In this document: positions 10,230 to 17,199 of the stretch, one piece after another | Layout of the letters: each line of letters begins with the position of its first letter | Numbering within the stretch: the stretch's first letter is position 1 | Source: an uncultured Chlorobiaceae bacterium | GTDB taxonomy: Bacteria > Bacteroidota > Chlorobiia > Chlorobiales > Chlorobiaceae | Length of the DNA stretch: 36,536 nt | Assembly: GCA_903939765.1 (NCBI GenBank) | Contig: CAJAIK010000108.1 | Coordinates: 1 to 36,536 of the forward strand | Reading direction: 5' to 3' | Position numbers and translations under genes: made by a program | The notes under the pieces: generated by a model | Seen by the model: the letters and a program-made list of their open reading frames with translations, nothing else | Databases searched by the model: none | Told to the model about the DNA's origin: nothing

Positions 10230-11255
10230 ATGAGTAGTCAGGATTCCCGTTGCCGCGTGGCGGTACTTGGTGCAACCGGCCTGGTCGGCCGCACGATGAT
10301 CAAGGTTCTGGAAGAGAGAAATTTTCCCGTAACCGAGCTGGTTCCACTTGCTTCATCGAGAAGTGCCGGTCAGGCGGTGACCTTCAGGGGCAAAGAGTTC
10401 ATTATACGCGAGCCCTCTGCCGAAGCGTTCGAGGGAGTTGATATCGCCCTGTTTTCCGCAGGTGCTACAGCGAGTAAAGAGTGGGCAGTAGTTGCAGCCG
10501 CCGAAGGTGCGGTTGTCATCGACAATTCATCGGCATTCCGCATGGAGCCCGATGTTCCTCTGGTTGTGCCTGAAGTCAATCCCGAAGCCATTTTCAGGGC
10601 AGACGGCACCCCTGAGCGGATTATTGCAAACCCCAACTGTTCAACCATTCAGATGGTAGTGGTGCTCAAGCCGCTTCATGAGCGTTTCGGCGTCAAAAGA
10701 GTTGTTGTTTCGACCTATCAGTCGGTTACCGGCAAAGGAAAGATCGGACGCGACGCCCTTGAAAGCGAACTTGCCGGAGAGAGCCAGGAGCAGTTCACCC
10801 ATTTTCACCAGATTGCCTTCAACGCTGTGCCGCAGATCGATGCCTTCACCGATAACGGCTACACCAAGGAAGAGATGAAGATGGTCAACGAGACCCGCAA
10901 AATCATGGGTGACAAGAGCATGAGCATCTCTCCCACCACGGTGCGCATTCCGGTCTACGGCGGCCACGGCGAGTCGCTCAACATAGAGCTTGAGCGGGAG
11001 TTTGATATCGAAGAAGTGCGAGAGCTTCTTCGTCAATCACCCGGCATTATCCTGCAGGATGATCCTTCAGCGAGGCTCTATCCCATGCCGCTCACCTCAT
11101 ACGAGCGCGACGAAGTCTTTGTCGGCAGAATCCGCCGCGACTACTGGCACCCCCAGACCCTCAACATGTGGATTGTTGCCGACAACCTCCGCAAAGGCGC
11201 GGCTACCAACGCTGTCCAGATTGCTGAGGTGATTGTCAATCAGAAGAAAGCGTAG
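10230..11255 (+). CDS. asd: Aspartate-semialdehyde dehydrogenase
   Basis: The 341-residue enzyme reduces aspartyl phosphate to aspartate semialdehyde with NADPH, the branch point to lysine, diaminopimelate, threonine and methionine. The N-terminal nucleotide-binding motif is VLGATGLVGRTMIKVL. The catalytic cysteine lies in ANPNCSTIQMV, and the histidine region in RIPVYGGHGES. It is the last gene of the tight epimerase-recA-dusB-asd run. Its 3' end is unusual: the last codons are partly repeated in tandem at 11297-11326, and a 64-bp segment (last codons plus hairpin) recurs at 15800-15863 beyond the accessory block. Confidence 0.97.
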   Translation: MSSQDSRCRVAVLGATGLVGRTMIKVLEERNFPVTELVPLASSRSAGQAVTFRGKEFIIREPSAEAFEGVDIALFSAGATASKEWAVVAAAEGAVVIDNSSAFRMEPDVPLVVPEVNPEAIFRADGTPERIIANPNCSTIQMVVVLKPLHERFGVKRVVVSTYQSVTGKGKIGRDALESELAGESQEQFTHFHQIAFNAVPQIDAFTDNGYTKEEMKMVNETRKIMGDKSMSISPTTVRIPVYGGHGESLNIELEREFDIEEVRELLRQSPGIILQDDPSARLYPMPLTSYERDEVFVGRIRRDYWHPQTLNMWIVADNLRKGAATNAVQIAEVIVNQKKA

Positions 11256-11299
11256 ATTCTTTTTATTTGTCAAGAGCCATCAGTGCGGTGCTGATGGCT
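11236..11299 (+). repeat. Left copy of a 64-bp direct repeat flanking the accessory block
   Basis: This segment comprises the last seven asd codons (including the stop) and the downstream hairpin. It aligns without gaps to 15800-15863 (about 47 of 64 bases identical by hand count). The two copies are in the same orientation and enclose vapBC and the TIR-WD40-Roc gene. Confidence 0.6.
11275..11299. repeat. Hairpin downstream of asd
   Basis: AGCCATCAG (11275-11283) pairs perfectly with CTGATGGCT (11291-11299) across a 7-base loop, 19 bases after the asd stop codon. There is no T-run, so it is a weak or rho-assisted terminator at best. The same hairpin, imperfect, recurs in the copy at 15839-15863. 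Confidence 0.5.
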
Positions 11300-11390
11300 G
11301 AGGTTATTGTCAATCAAAAGAACGCCTGGCGAAAGAAACGGATTGATCGTTGCCAGCTCTTTTTTCTCTGCAAGTAATTTCTTTCCTGGA

Positions 11391-11444
11391 TTGAAAGAGT
11401 GTGATGCATGATCTTATGTACTATTCTAAAATTACCGACAGGAG
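11391..11444 (+). promoter_or_regulatory. Probable promoter and ribosome-binding site of vapBC
   Basis: TTGAAA (11391-11396) and TATGTA (11415-11420) are spaced 18 bp, a plausible sigma-70-type promoter. GGAG at 11441-11444 lies five bases before the ATG at 11450, and decides that start over the GTG-free upstream extension at 11408. Confidence 0.45.
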
Positions 11445-11449
11445 TCGTT

Positions 11450-11656
11450 ATGCAAACAGTTACCGTGTCACCAAAATTTCAGGTTGTTATTCCCCGGCAT
11501 TTGCGAGAATCCATGCACCTTCGTCCGGGTCAGAAATTACAGGTTGTTGAATATCAAGGGAGAATAGAGCTTATCCCGGATCGTGAAATCTCTGATCTTC
11601 GTGGTTTTGTTAAAGGTATTAACACTGATTTTGAGAGAGAAAAAGAGAGAGTATGA
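11450..11656 (+). CDS. vapB: AbrB/SpoVT-type antitoxin (VapB-like)
   Basis: The ATG at 11450 has a GGAG ribosome-binding site and gives a 68-residue protein, MQTVTVSPKFQVVIPRHLRE and onward. This is the swapped-hairpin AbrB DNA-binding fold (VTVSPKFQVVIP, LRPGQKLQVVEYQGRIELIP). Its C-terminal tail (LRGFVKGINTDFEREKERV) would wrap the toxin. VapB antitoxins neutralise VapC and autorepress the operon. The open frame extends upstream to 11408, but that would add 14 unrelated residues and lacks the SD sequence. The stop codon overlaps the toxin start by four bases. Confidence 0.88.
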   Translation: MQTVTVSPKFQVVIPRHLRESMHLRPGQKLQVVEYQGRIELIPDREISDLRGFVKGINTDFEREKERV

Positions 11657-12024
11657 ACATTGTAGACTCTTCTGGCTGGCTATCATATTTCGCTGATGAG
11701 CCTTCAGCAAAACATTTTCAGGTACCTTTATCTGACAGTGGATCGCTGATTGTTCCGGTTATTACCATTTATGAAGTATCAAAGGTGCTTTTGCGTGAGT
11801 CTGGAGAAAATGAAGCGTTGCAGGCAGTTTCGGCCATGCAGAAGGGTAAGGTAATTGAGCTTACAACAAAATTGGCACTTGCGGCATCTCTACTCAGCTT
11901 AAAGTATAAATTGCCAATGGCTGATAGTCTTATTCTGGCGACAGCCCAGGATTGGGGTGGAACTATTTGGACTCAGGATATCGATTTTAAGGATATTCCG
12001 GGGGTCAACTATTTTCAAAAATAA
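11653..12024 (+). CDS. vapC: PIN-domain ribonuclease toxin (VapC-like)
   Basis: This 123-residue PIN domain has the acidic metal-binding set: D5 (MNIVDSSGW), E42 (TIYEVSKVLL), D97 (LPMADSLILATAQ) and a final aspartate (WTQDIDF). VapC toxins are Mg-dependent endoribonucleases that cleave tRNA or rRNA when freed from VapB. The gene overlaps vapB by four bases (ATGA). No frameshift is seen and all catalytic acids are present, so the module looks intact. It lies 83 bp upstream of the TIR-WD40-Roc gene on the same strand, inside the repeat-flanked block. Confidence 0.9.
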   Translation: MNIVDSSGWLSYFADEPSAKHFQVPLSDSGSLIVPVITIYEVSKVLLRESGENEALQAVSAMQKGKVIELTTKLALAASLLSLKYKLPMADSLILATAQDWGGTIWTQDIDFKDIPGVNYFQK

Positions 12025-12107
12025 GAGATCGGTACTCAAGCCGGTCAACCGGATGGCAGTGCAATGAACAGGTTTCCATGGCAGGCGTCACTCTCACACT
12101 GTGAATC

Positions 12108-15100
12108 ATGGCAGATAGCTTTATCTATGATGTTTTTCTGAGTCACAACCAGGCGGACAAGCCTCAGGTGCGCCGACTTGCGGAGCGTTTGCAGGCGGCG
12201 GGTGTTCGTGTCTGGCTGGATGAGTGGGTTGTAAAGCCGGGTGACATCATTGCACTCAAGGTTGATGAGGGGCTGGAGCAGTCGCGGGTGCTTGTACTCT
12301 GCATCTCTCCGGCTGCTCTCGCTTCAGGTTGGGTCGCGCTGGAGCGGAGCACTGCTGTTCACCGCGATCCTTCCAATGCGGGACGTCGTTTTATTCCGCT
12401 TCTGCTGGCAGAGTGCGAACTGCCGGATACGCTCCGGCGCTACAAATATCTGGATTTTCGTGAGGAGTCCGATACTGTATTTGTAGAGCTGCTGGCCTCT
12501 TGCAAGTCTGAAACGAAAGATGTTCTGTCCGTTTTGGAGCCGGAGGTTCAGAATACGTCGGCAGCGAAAAAAGTCAAACAGTCGAAGCTTTCGGGTGAGA
12601 GCGAGCCGCTTGCCGTGCTGGAGCGAACGCTAACGCCCCATTTTTTTTGGTCAATCAGTGTGGTTATTAGTCCTGACTGTAAATGGGTTATTTCTGGTAC
12701 CCAGTGGGGGTTGAGGGATAAAGCAATTGATATTTGGGATCTTCAGACAGGACTTTTTCGTTGGTCTTTAGGTGAAGCAGGTCATCATGTTAGTTGTGTT
12801 GACATCACACCGGATGGAAAAAATATTCTCTCTGCATCAGATGATTGTACTGTTGGTGTTTGGGATTTTTATTCAGGTGAACAATTGAGGTCATTGGAAG
12901 GGCATTCATCTCGGGTCAGTTCAGTCGTGGCCCTCCGCGATGGCTGGCGGGCAATTTCCGGGTCTTTTGATATGACGATCAGGTTGTGGGACATCAACAG
13001 TGGTAGCTGCCTAAACACTATCGTTGGGAGCAAAAAGCCTTTTATTTCTTTAGCTGTTAACAGTGTTACAGGGGCCGTCGTTTCCGGGGAAGAAGGTGGA
13101 ATCATTAGACTTTGGGATATTGAAAGCAGTAAGTGTTTGGGTGTGATGAAGGGACATGCCAAGACAGTGAATAGCATTCAGTTTACACCCAATGGACGGA
13201 ACTTAGTTTCCGGTTCAAGCGACAAAACTGTCAAAATCTGGGACTTGGAAGAGGGGATTTGTGTGGGGACATTGGAGGGCCATCAGGATACAGTTGACTC
13301 CATCGCTATTTCTCCTGATGGCAAGTTGATCGCTTCAACGGGATGGCATGACTATACTGTTAGACTCTGGGATTTGAAATCAGGGACCTGCCTTCAAGTG
13401 ATAACCACCCCAGAGAATAGTACGCCTCTTTCTGTTGCCTTTAGTCCCGACGGTTTGTGGCTCGTGGTGGGCACCACCACTGATTCAATATTTATTTTCC
13501 GTCTCACTGGTGTCCGTCCAAAAACGTTTGCTGAGTTTACAAAACGCTATATAAATGCGAAGGTCGTGTTGCTCGGTGAGGGAACGGTGGGCAAAACTTC
13601 GCTTGCGCATCGTTTGATTGAAGACAAATATGTTATCCGTGATCGTACGCATGGGATGAATGTCTGGCGGTTGGAGCTGCCGCTACCACCTGATGCTACG
13701 CTGGAGCGGGAGGTGCTGCTCTGGGATCTGGCCGGGCAGGAGGATTATCGTCTTATCCACCAGCTCTTTCTTGATCAGACTGCCTTGGCGCTCTTGCTCA
13801 TCAATCCGCAGAAGGAAGATCCTTTTGTCGAAGCCGGTGATTGGCTCAAAGCGCTGAAGAGTGTCGCAGGTATGACCTCTTCGGCGAGGGAAGCTGCGCG
13901 GTTGTTGGTTTTTTCGCAGATTGATGTTGGCGGCATGAAGCTCAGCAATGCAAAGATTGAACGCTTCTGTGAGCAGCACGGTTTTGTCAACTGGCTTTCG
14001 ACCAGTGCCAAGAGTGGTGAGAATTGTTCGGACAACGAGAGCGGTGGTGAGCCATCCAAATTGAAACAGCTCATTGCTGCAAGCATTCCTTGGGAAAAGC
14101 TTCCATGGACAAGTACGCCGCGTCTCTTGGCTGAACTCAAGAAGGCTGTGATGGCAATGCGCGACGAGTCGGACATCCGTCTGCTTCGCTTTGCCGAGCT
14201 GGCTCAACGGCTGGAGCAGTTGCTGCCGGAGGAGAAGTTTGTTGAGTCTGACCTTCGCACGGCAGTAACACTTTTGGCGAACCATGGTCTGATTCGCCTG
14301 CTCAAGTTTGGCGACTTGGTGCTGCTTCGTCCCGACCTCATCAATGGCTATGCCGGGGCGCTTATCCGTGCGGCGCGGGCGCATACCGATGAGATTGGCT
14401 GTGTGCTGGAGGTCGATATTTACAACGAGGAGTTCGATTTCGCGGGGGTCGAACGGCTGAAGCATCGCCCGGATGAAGAGCTGCTCTTGCGGGCACTGGT
14501 GCAGACATTCCTCGACCACTCGCTCTGCATTGCCGAGGAGACGCCGAACGGCCGTCATCTTGTATTCCCTTCGCAATACCGCCGTGAGAAAGATCTTCCG
14601 CATGAGCCGGATATCTTTGTCTCCTACACCTTCAGCGGCGAATGGCAGACCGTCTGGACGACGCTGGTGGTTCGCCTCTGGTACAGCCAGGAGTTTGCAC
14701 ATCGCGAGTTGTGGCGCAATGCGGCGGAGTTTGAATCGTCAAAAAATAAATTGTTAGGATTGAAAGTTACGAAGGAGGGTGACGGTGTAGCAACCATCAG
14801 TCTTTATTTCGATCATAAGGTGCCGGATGAGTTGAAGGTTATCTTTATCGAGTATGTTCACCGCCATCTGGCAAAGTATGCCTGCGACGTGACCCGAGAT
14901 CGGCGCTACGTCTGCCAATGCGGGAAACCGGTGAAGGATTTGGAAGAAGTTCAGAAGCGGCTTTTTGCTGGTAAGGAGTTCATCTACTGTCAGCGTTGCG
15001 ACGAAAAAGTGATATTGCAAGACTTCATCGAGCAGCGTCTCAAGAGCGATCCCGTTGCCCGGAAGATTCTTGCAATGGAGCAGAATGCTACCCGCCAGCT

Positions 15101-15551
15101 CGACACCCAGGCGCTGGAGCAGATCCTTATTGGACATATCATGGCGATCTCGGGCGAGGCAAACCAGATTTATCGACCGGTGACGATGTTTGATTACGGC
15201 ATTGACGGCGAAGTAGAGTTCAAGGATAATGACGGCAAGGCGAGCGGCAAGAAGATTTATGTGCAGCTCAAAAGTGGGAACTCCTACCTGCGTACCCGCA
15301 AGGGTGATGGCAGAGAGGTTTTTGACGTCACGAACGAGCGCCATCTTGATTACTGGATTAGCCAGCCGGTGGAAGTCTATCTTGTTATTCGTCAGAAAGA
15401 TGAGATGAGCAGCGATGAGACGATCCGCTGGATGAATGTGACCAGCTTTCTCAAGCAGCGCGAAGACAAGAAGAGTCGCCAGATCATCTTTGATGGCAAG
15501 AAGCTTGATGCTACGGCAATGTGGAAGGTGCGGGATCAGTTCTTTTCGTAG
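12108..15551 (+). CDS. TIR / seven-blade WD40 / Roc GTPase / COR-like / zinc-ribbon / DUF4365-like nuclease protein (candidate immune effector)
   Basis: This is a 1147-residue multidomain protein. TIR spans about 1-135: YDVFLSHNQADK, VWLDEWVVKPGD, and W75-x3-E79 in SGWVALER, the glutamate position used by NAD-cleaving TIRs. WD40 spans about 172-467, with seven blades, six ending WD plus a small residue and the last IFRLTG. The Roc GTPase (about 483-665) has a P-loop GEGTVGKTS (490-498), DLAGQ (540-544), SQID (603-606) and SAK (633-635). A COR-like helical and winged region covers about 680-925. A zinc-ribbon has C936, C938, C961 and C964. A DUF4365-like end has DYGIDGEVEF (1029-1038) and VQLKSG (1052-1057), a PD-(D/E)xK-type arrangement. 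No signal peptide or membrane segment is seen, so it is probably cytosolic. Known Roc-COR proteins are dimeric GTP switches, and TIR and nuclease domains are typical abortive-infection effectors. The immune role is inference. Confidence 0.85.
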   Translation: MADSFIYDVFLSHNQADKPQVRRLAERLQAAGVRVWLDEWVVKPGDIIALKVDEGLEQSRVLVLCISPAALASGWVALERSTAVHRDPSNAGRRFIPLLLAECELPDTLRRYKYLDFREESDTVFVELLASCKSETKDVLSVLEPEVQNTSAAKKVKQSKLSGESEPLAVLERTLTPHFFWSISVVISPDCKWVISGTQWGLRDKAIDIWDLQTGLFRWSLGEAGHHVSCVDITPDGKNILSASDDCTVGVWDFYSGEQLRSLEGHSSRVSSVVALRDGWRAISGSFDMTIRLWDINSGSCLNTIVGSKKPFISLAVNSVTGAVVSGEEGGIIRLWDIESSKCLGVMKGHAKTVNSIQFTPNGRNLVSGSSDKTVKIWDLEEGICVGTLEGHQDTVDSIAISPDGKLIASTGWHDYTVRLWDLKSGTCLQVITTPENSTPLSVAFSPDGLWLVVGTTTDSIFIFRLTGVRPKTFAEFTKRYINAKVVLLGEGTVGKTSLAHRLIEDKYVIRDRTHGMNVWRLELPLPPDATLEREVLLWDLAGQEDYRLIHQLFLDQTALALLLINPQKEDPFVEAGDWLKALKSVAGMTSSAREAARLLVFSQIDVGGMKLSNAKIERFCEQHGFVNWLSTSAKSGENCSDNESGGEPSKLKQLIAASIPWEKLPWTSTPRLLAELKKAVMAMRDESDIRLLRFAELAQRLEQLLPEEKFVESDLRTAVTLLANHGLIRLLKFGDLVLLRPDLINGYAGALIRAARAHTDEIGCVLEVDIYNEEFDFAGVERLKHRPDEELLLRALVQTFLDHSLCIAEETPNGRHLVFPSQYRREKDLPHEPDIFVSYTFSGEWQTVWTTLVVRLWYSQEFAHRELWRNAAEFESSKNKLLGLKVTKEGDGVATISLYFDHKVPDELKVIFIEYVHRHLAKYACDVTRDRRYVCQCGKPVKDLEEVQKRLFAGKEFIYCQRCDEKVILQDFIEQRLKSDPVARKILAMEQNATRQLDTQALEQILIGHIMAISGEANQIYRPVTMFDYGIDGEVEFKDNDGKASGKKIYVQLKSGNSYLRTRKGDGREVFDVTNERHLDYWISQPVEVYLVIRQKDEMSSDETIRWMNVTSFLKQREDKKSRQIIFDGKKLDATAMWKVRDQFFS

Positions 15552-15594
15552 GCCAGTTCCAGTTTGCGGCTACCAATTCTTTACAAAAAAAGAG

Positions 15595-15738
15595 TTTATA
15601 GCCAGCCTTTCAGCTTTATATCTGCCCAAAGATAGTGAAACGGGCTTGATTTGGCCAAATATAAAAATTTATATCCGGCCAAAGATGAAAAATATAAGCG
15701 ACTTTGGCCAAGTATAAAACGCTTTATCTGGCCAAAGG
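15595..15738. repeat. Array of alternating inverted copies of a 17-bp motif
   Basis: The motif TTTATATCYGGCCAAAG occurs at 15614-15633 (plus), 15650-15665 (minus), 15668-15686 (plus), 15702-15718 (minus) and 15722-15738 (plus, shortened by two bases). A degenerate copy may start at 15595. Alternate copies pair as hairpins, and the plus-to-plus period is about 54 bp. This is the geometry of palindromic extragenic elements (REP/BIME-like) or of a multi-operator. It lies 44 bp after the stop codon of the TIR-WD40-Roc gene and before the repeat copy at 15800. Confidence 0.7.
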
Positions 15739-15799
15739 TGTACTTTTTTTTCTGGAACTCTACACTCGAAGATCAACGTTGTCGAGATCACCGGGGAGC

Positions 15800-15863
15800 T
15801 CAATCAGAAAAATGCGTAAACCTTTTTTGCTCATGGAGAGTCATCAGTGCAAGGCTGACGGCT
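15800..15863 (+). repeat. Right copy of the 64-bp asd-end direct repeat
   Basis: This aligns without gaps to 11236-11299 (about 47 of 64 bases identical by hand). It keeps the NQK-x-A-stop codons and an imperfect version of the hairpin. On the minus strand it also encodes the last residues of the 15800-16684 gene, whose stop codon coincides with the repeat edge. Confidence 0.55.
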
Positions 15864-16684
15864 TTTACCGTAACGGCTGAAGAGATTGGAAATTTTTCCG
15901 GGTTACTGATGGAGAGTGATGAAGGAATGCTGAGCGGTTTCAGCGTCATCGACGTCTCTTTCTTGATAAGTTTCGTCATCGCCTTGTCGGCCAGTGAACC
16001 GGTCAATTGTAGCTCCGTTTCGCCGCAGAGCGGGTTTTCGACCAGCGTCTTGATGGTGAAGTATTCGCTCTCCTTCCGGTTTTTTACCTCCCGGCATGAA
16101 AATTGTTCTATCCGTCCCTCTTTTGATGCCGTCAGGAGAAGATAGTTGCTTTCAATTTCGAGGATTATCTGCCTCTCTGCCGTAAAGTTGGAAAGGTAAA
16201 GCAGAGGAGACTGCGGAGTGCCGCTGAAGATGATTCGGCGCGAGGCTGCAAAGTGTTCTGAAACTCTTCGGACGGGTTCAGCGGGATAGAAGAGCAGCAT
16301 CTTTTTTTCATGCAGTTCGTTCTGGTTAATGCCATAACCGACACAGTCGCAATCGTACTTTTCAGGTTGGTTTAAAAAGTGTTGTGCTTCAATCCGTGAG
16401 TACTCCCGGCACCTCTCCATGCTTGTATTTGCAGGAAAAGAGAGAGGAAGGGGAAGGTAGTTTTTTGGCCCAAGGCAGAGCGCCAACTCTTCATCCGGCC
16501 ACAGGTTGAGCTGGCTGTCGAGCTTTTTCAGCAGTCGGGTTCCTTTGGCGGAAGCAAGGTCGTCAAGGCCGAATGGCAGGATTTTGCACCCGTCAAGGCA
16601 GTAATGGCTGCCGCCGGATTTTTTCATGCAAACGACAGCGCACTCTCTCTGGTCGATGGCGCAGGCGATCAGGCTTCGGCTCAT
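15800..16684 (-). CDS. Unknown protein downstream of comEA, possibly PilM-like
   Basis: The 294-residue protein has no motif that identifies it firmly. It starts MSRSLIACAIDQRECAVVCMK, followed by LPLPLSFPANTSMERCREYSRIEAQHFL. It later has ILEIESNYLLLTASKEGRIEQFSCREVK. This layout loosely resembles actin-fold type IV pilus assembly proteins (PilM), where a helix aligned with RIEAQHFL precedes a second nucleotide-fold lobe, but the phosphate-binding residues are not clear. The ATG overlaps the stop of the ComEA-like gene, so it is co-translated with it and a role in DNA uptake or pilus assembly is a reasonable guess. The last 21 codons lie in the asd-end repeat, so its native C-terminus may have been replaced. 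Confidence 0.6.
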   Translation of the reverse strand: MSRSLIACAIDQRECAVVCMKKSGGSHYCLDGCKILPFGLDDLASAKGTRLLKKLDSQLNLWPDEELALCLGPKNYLPLPLSFPANTSMERCREYSRIEAQHFLNQPEKYDCDCVGYGINQNELHEKKMLLFYPAEPVRRVSEHFAASRRIIFSGTPQSPLLYLSNFTAERQIILEIESNYLLLTASKEGRIEQFSCREVKNRKESEYFTIKTLVENPLCGETELQLTGSLADKAMTKLIKKETSMTLKPLSIPSSLSISNPEKFPISSAVTVKAVSLALMTLHEQKRFTHFSD

Positions 16685-17199
16685 TATTCGAGTGTGAAAT
16701 ATTTTTTGAGAAATTCAAGCTTTTTTTTGCCGATACCTTTAACGTCAAGAAAATCCTGGAATTGGAGCACTTTTCCCCCTTTTGATTTTCTGAAAGTAAC
16801 CAGCCGTTCGGCCATGACGGGCCCGATTCCCGGAATTTTCTGTAACTGCTGGCTGCTTGCCTTGTTGAAAGAGAGTGTGCCGTTAAAGACTTTTTTTCCT
16901 GATGCGCGGTGTTCCGGTTTTTTTTCAGCAGCAAATTCATCACCTTCGGTTTCAGCATCCTGCAGCACATCCTCCTTGACGCTTTCCTGCTGCACGGTGG
17001 CAAGGGCGATGAGGCTGTCGACCTTCGCTTCACGGTACCGGGCACTTTCCGCTTTTTTGACAAGGAGATCAACCTTTTCTGATGACCGGATATTGACAAG
17101 GATGCCTCCAAGCAGCAGAAAGGCCAGAAGAGCTGAGACCAGTGTCATTTCAGCTTTGGTGAGGCTGAGCTTCAGCGCCAGTTTGTCGAGGGGGTTCAT
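16684..17199 (-). CDS. ComEA-like helix-hairpin-helix DNA-binding protein
   Basis: The 171-residue protein has one membrane segment near residues 18-36 (LVSALLAFLLLGGILVNI). A charged linker of about 65 residues follows. The C-terminal domain carries two helix-hairpin-helix motifs: LSFNKASSQQLQKIPGIGPVMAERLV and FLDVKGIGKKKLEFLKK. ComEA proteins are anchored outside the cytoplasmic membrane and bind double-stranded DNA during natural transformation. The start overlaps the alr stop by four bases (17196-17199), and the stop overlaps the following unknown gene. Other HhH-domain membrane proteins cannot be excluded, but the membrane-anchor-plus-HhH order is that of ComEA. Confidence 0.85.
   Translation of the reverse strand: MNPLDKLALKLSLTKAEMTLVSALLAFLLLGGILVNIRSSEKVDLLVKKAESARYREAKVDSLIALATVQQESVKEDVLQDAETEGDEFAAEKKPEHRASGKKVFNGTLSFNKASSQQLQKIPGIGPVMAERLVTFRKSKGGKVLQFQDFLDVKGIGKKKLEFLKKYFTLE

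Larger units (their letters stand above)
11223..11326 (+). repeat. Tandem partial duplication of the asd 3' end
   Basis: Bases 11223-11252, the last ten sense codons of asd, recur at 11297-11326 with 26 of 30 bases identical by hand alignment. The offset is 74 bp. The second copy continues as NQKNAW instead of terminating, and is non-coding debris. It marks the left edge of the accessory block. Confidence 0.75.

Noticed and set aside
13683-14702. A 339-codon minus-strand open frame
   Set aside because: It is antisense to the Roc and COR-like part of the TIR-WD40-Roc gene, which has intact GTPase motifs. No domain is seen in the antisense frame.
15595-15738. CRISPR array
   Set aside because: The repeats alternate in orientation, spacers are short and not unique, and no cas gene is near.
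15490-16145. Two overlapping plus-strand open frames after the TIR-WD40-Roc gene
   Set aside because: Their sequences come from translating the palindromic array and the antisense of the comEA-operon gene. No ribosome-binding site or family resemblance is seen.
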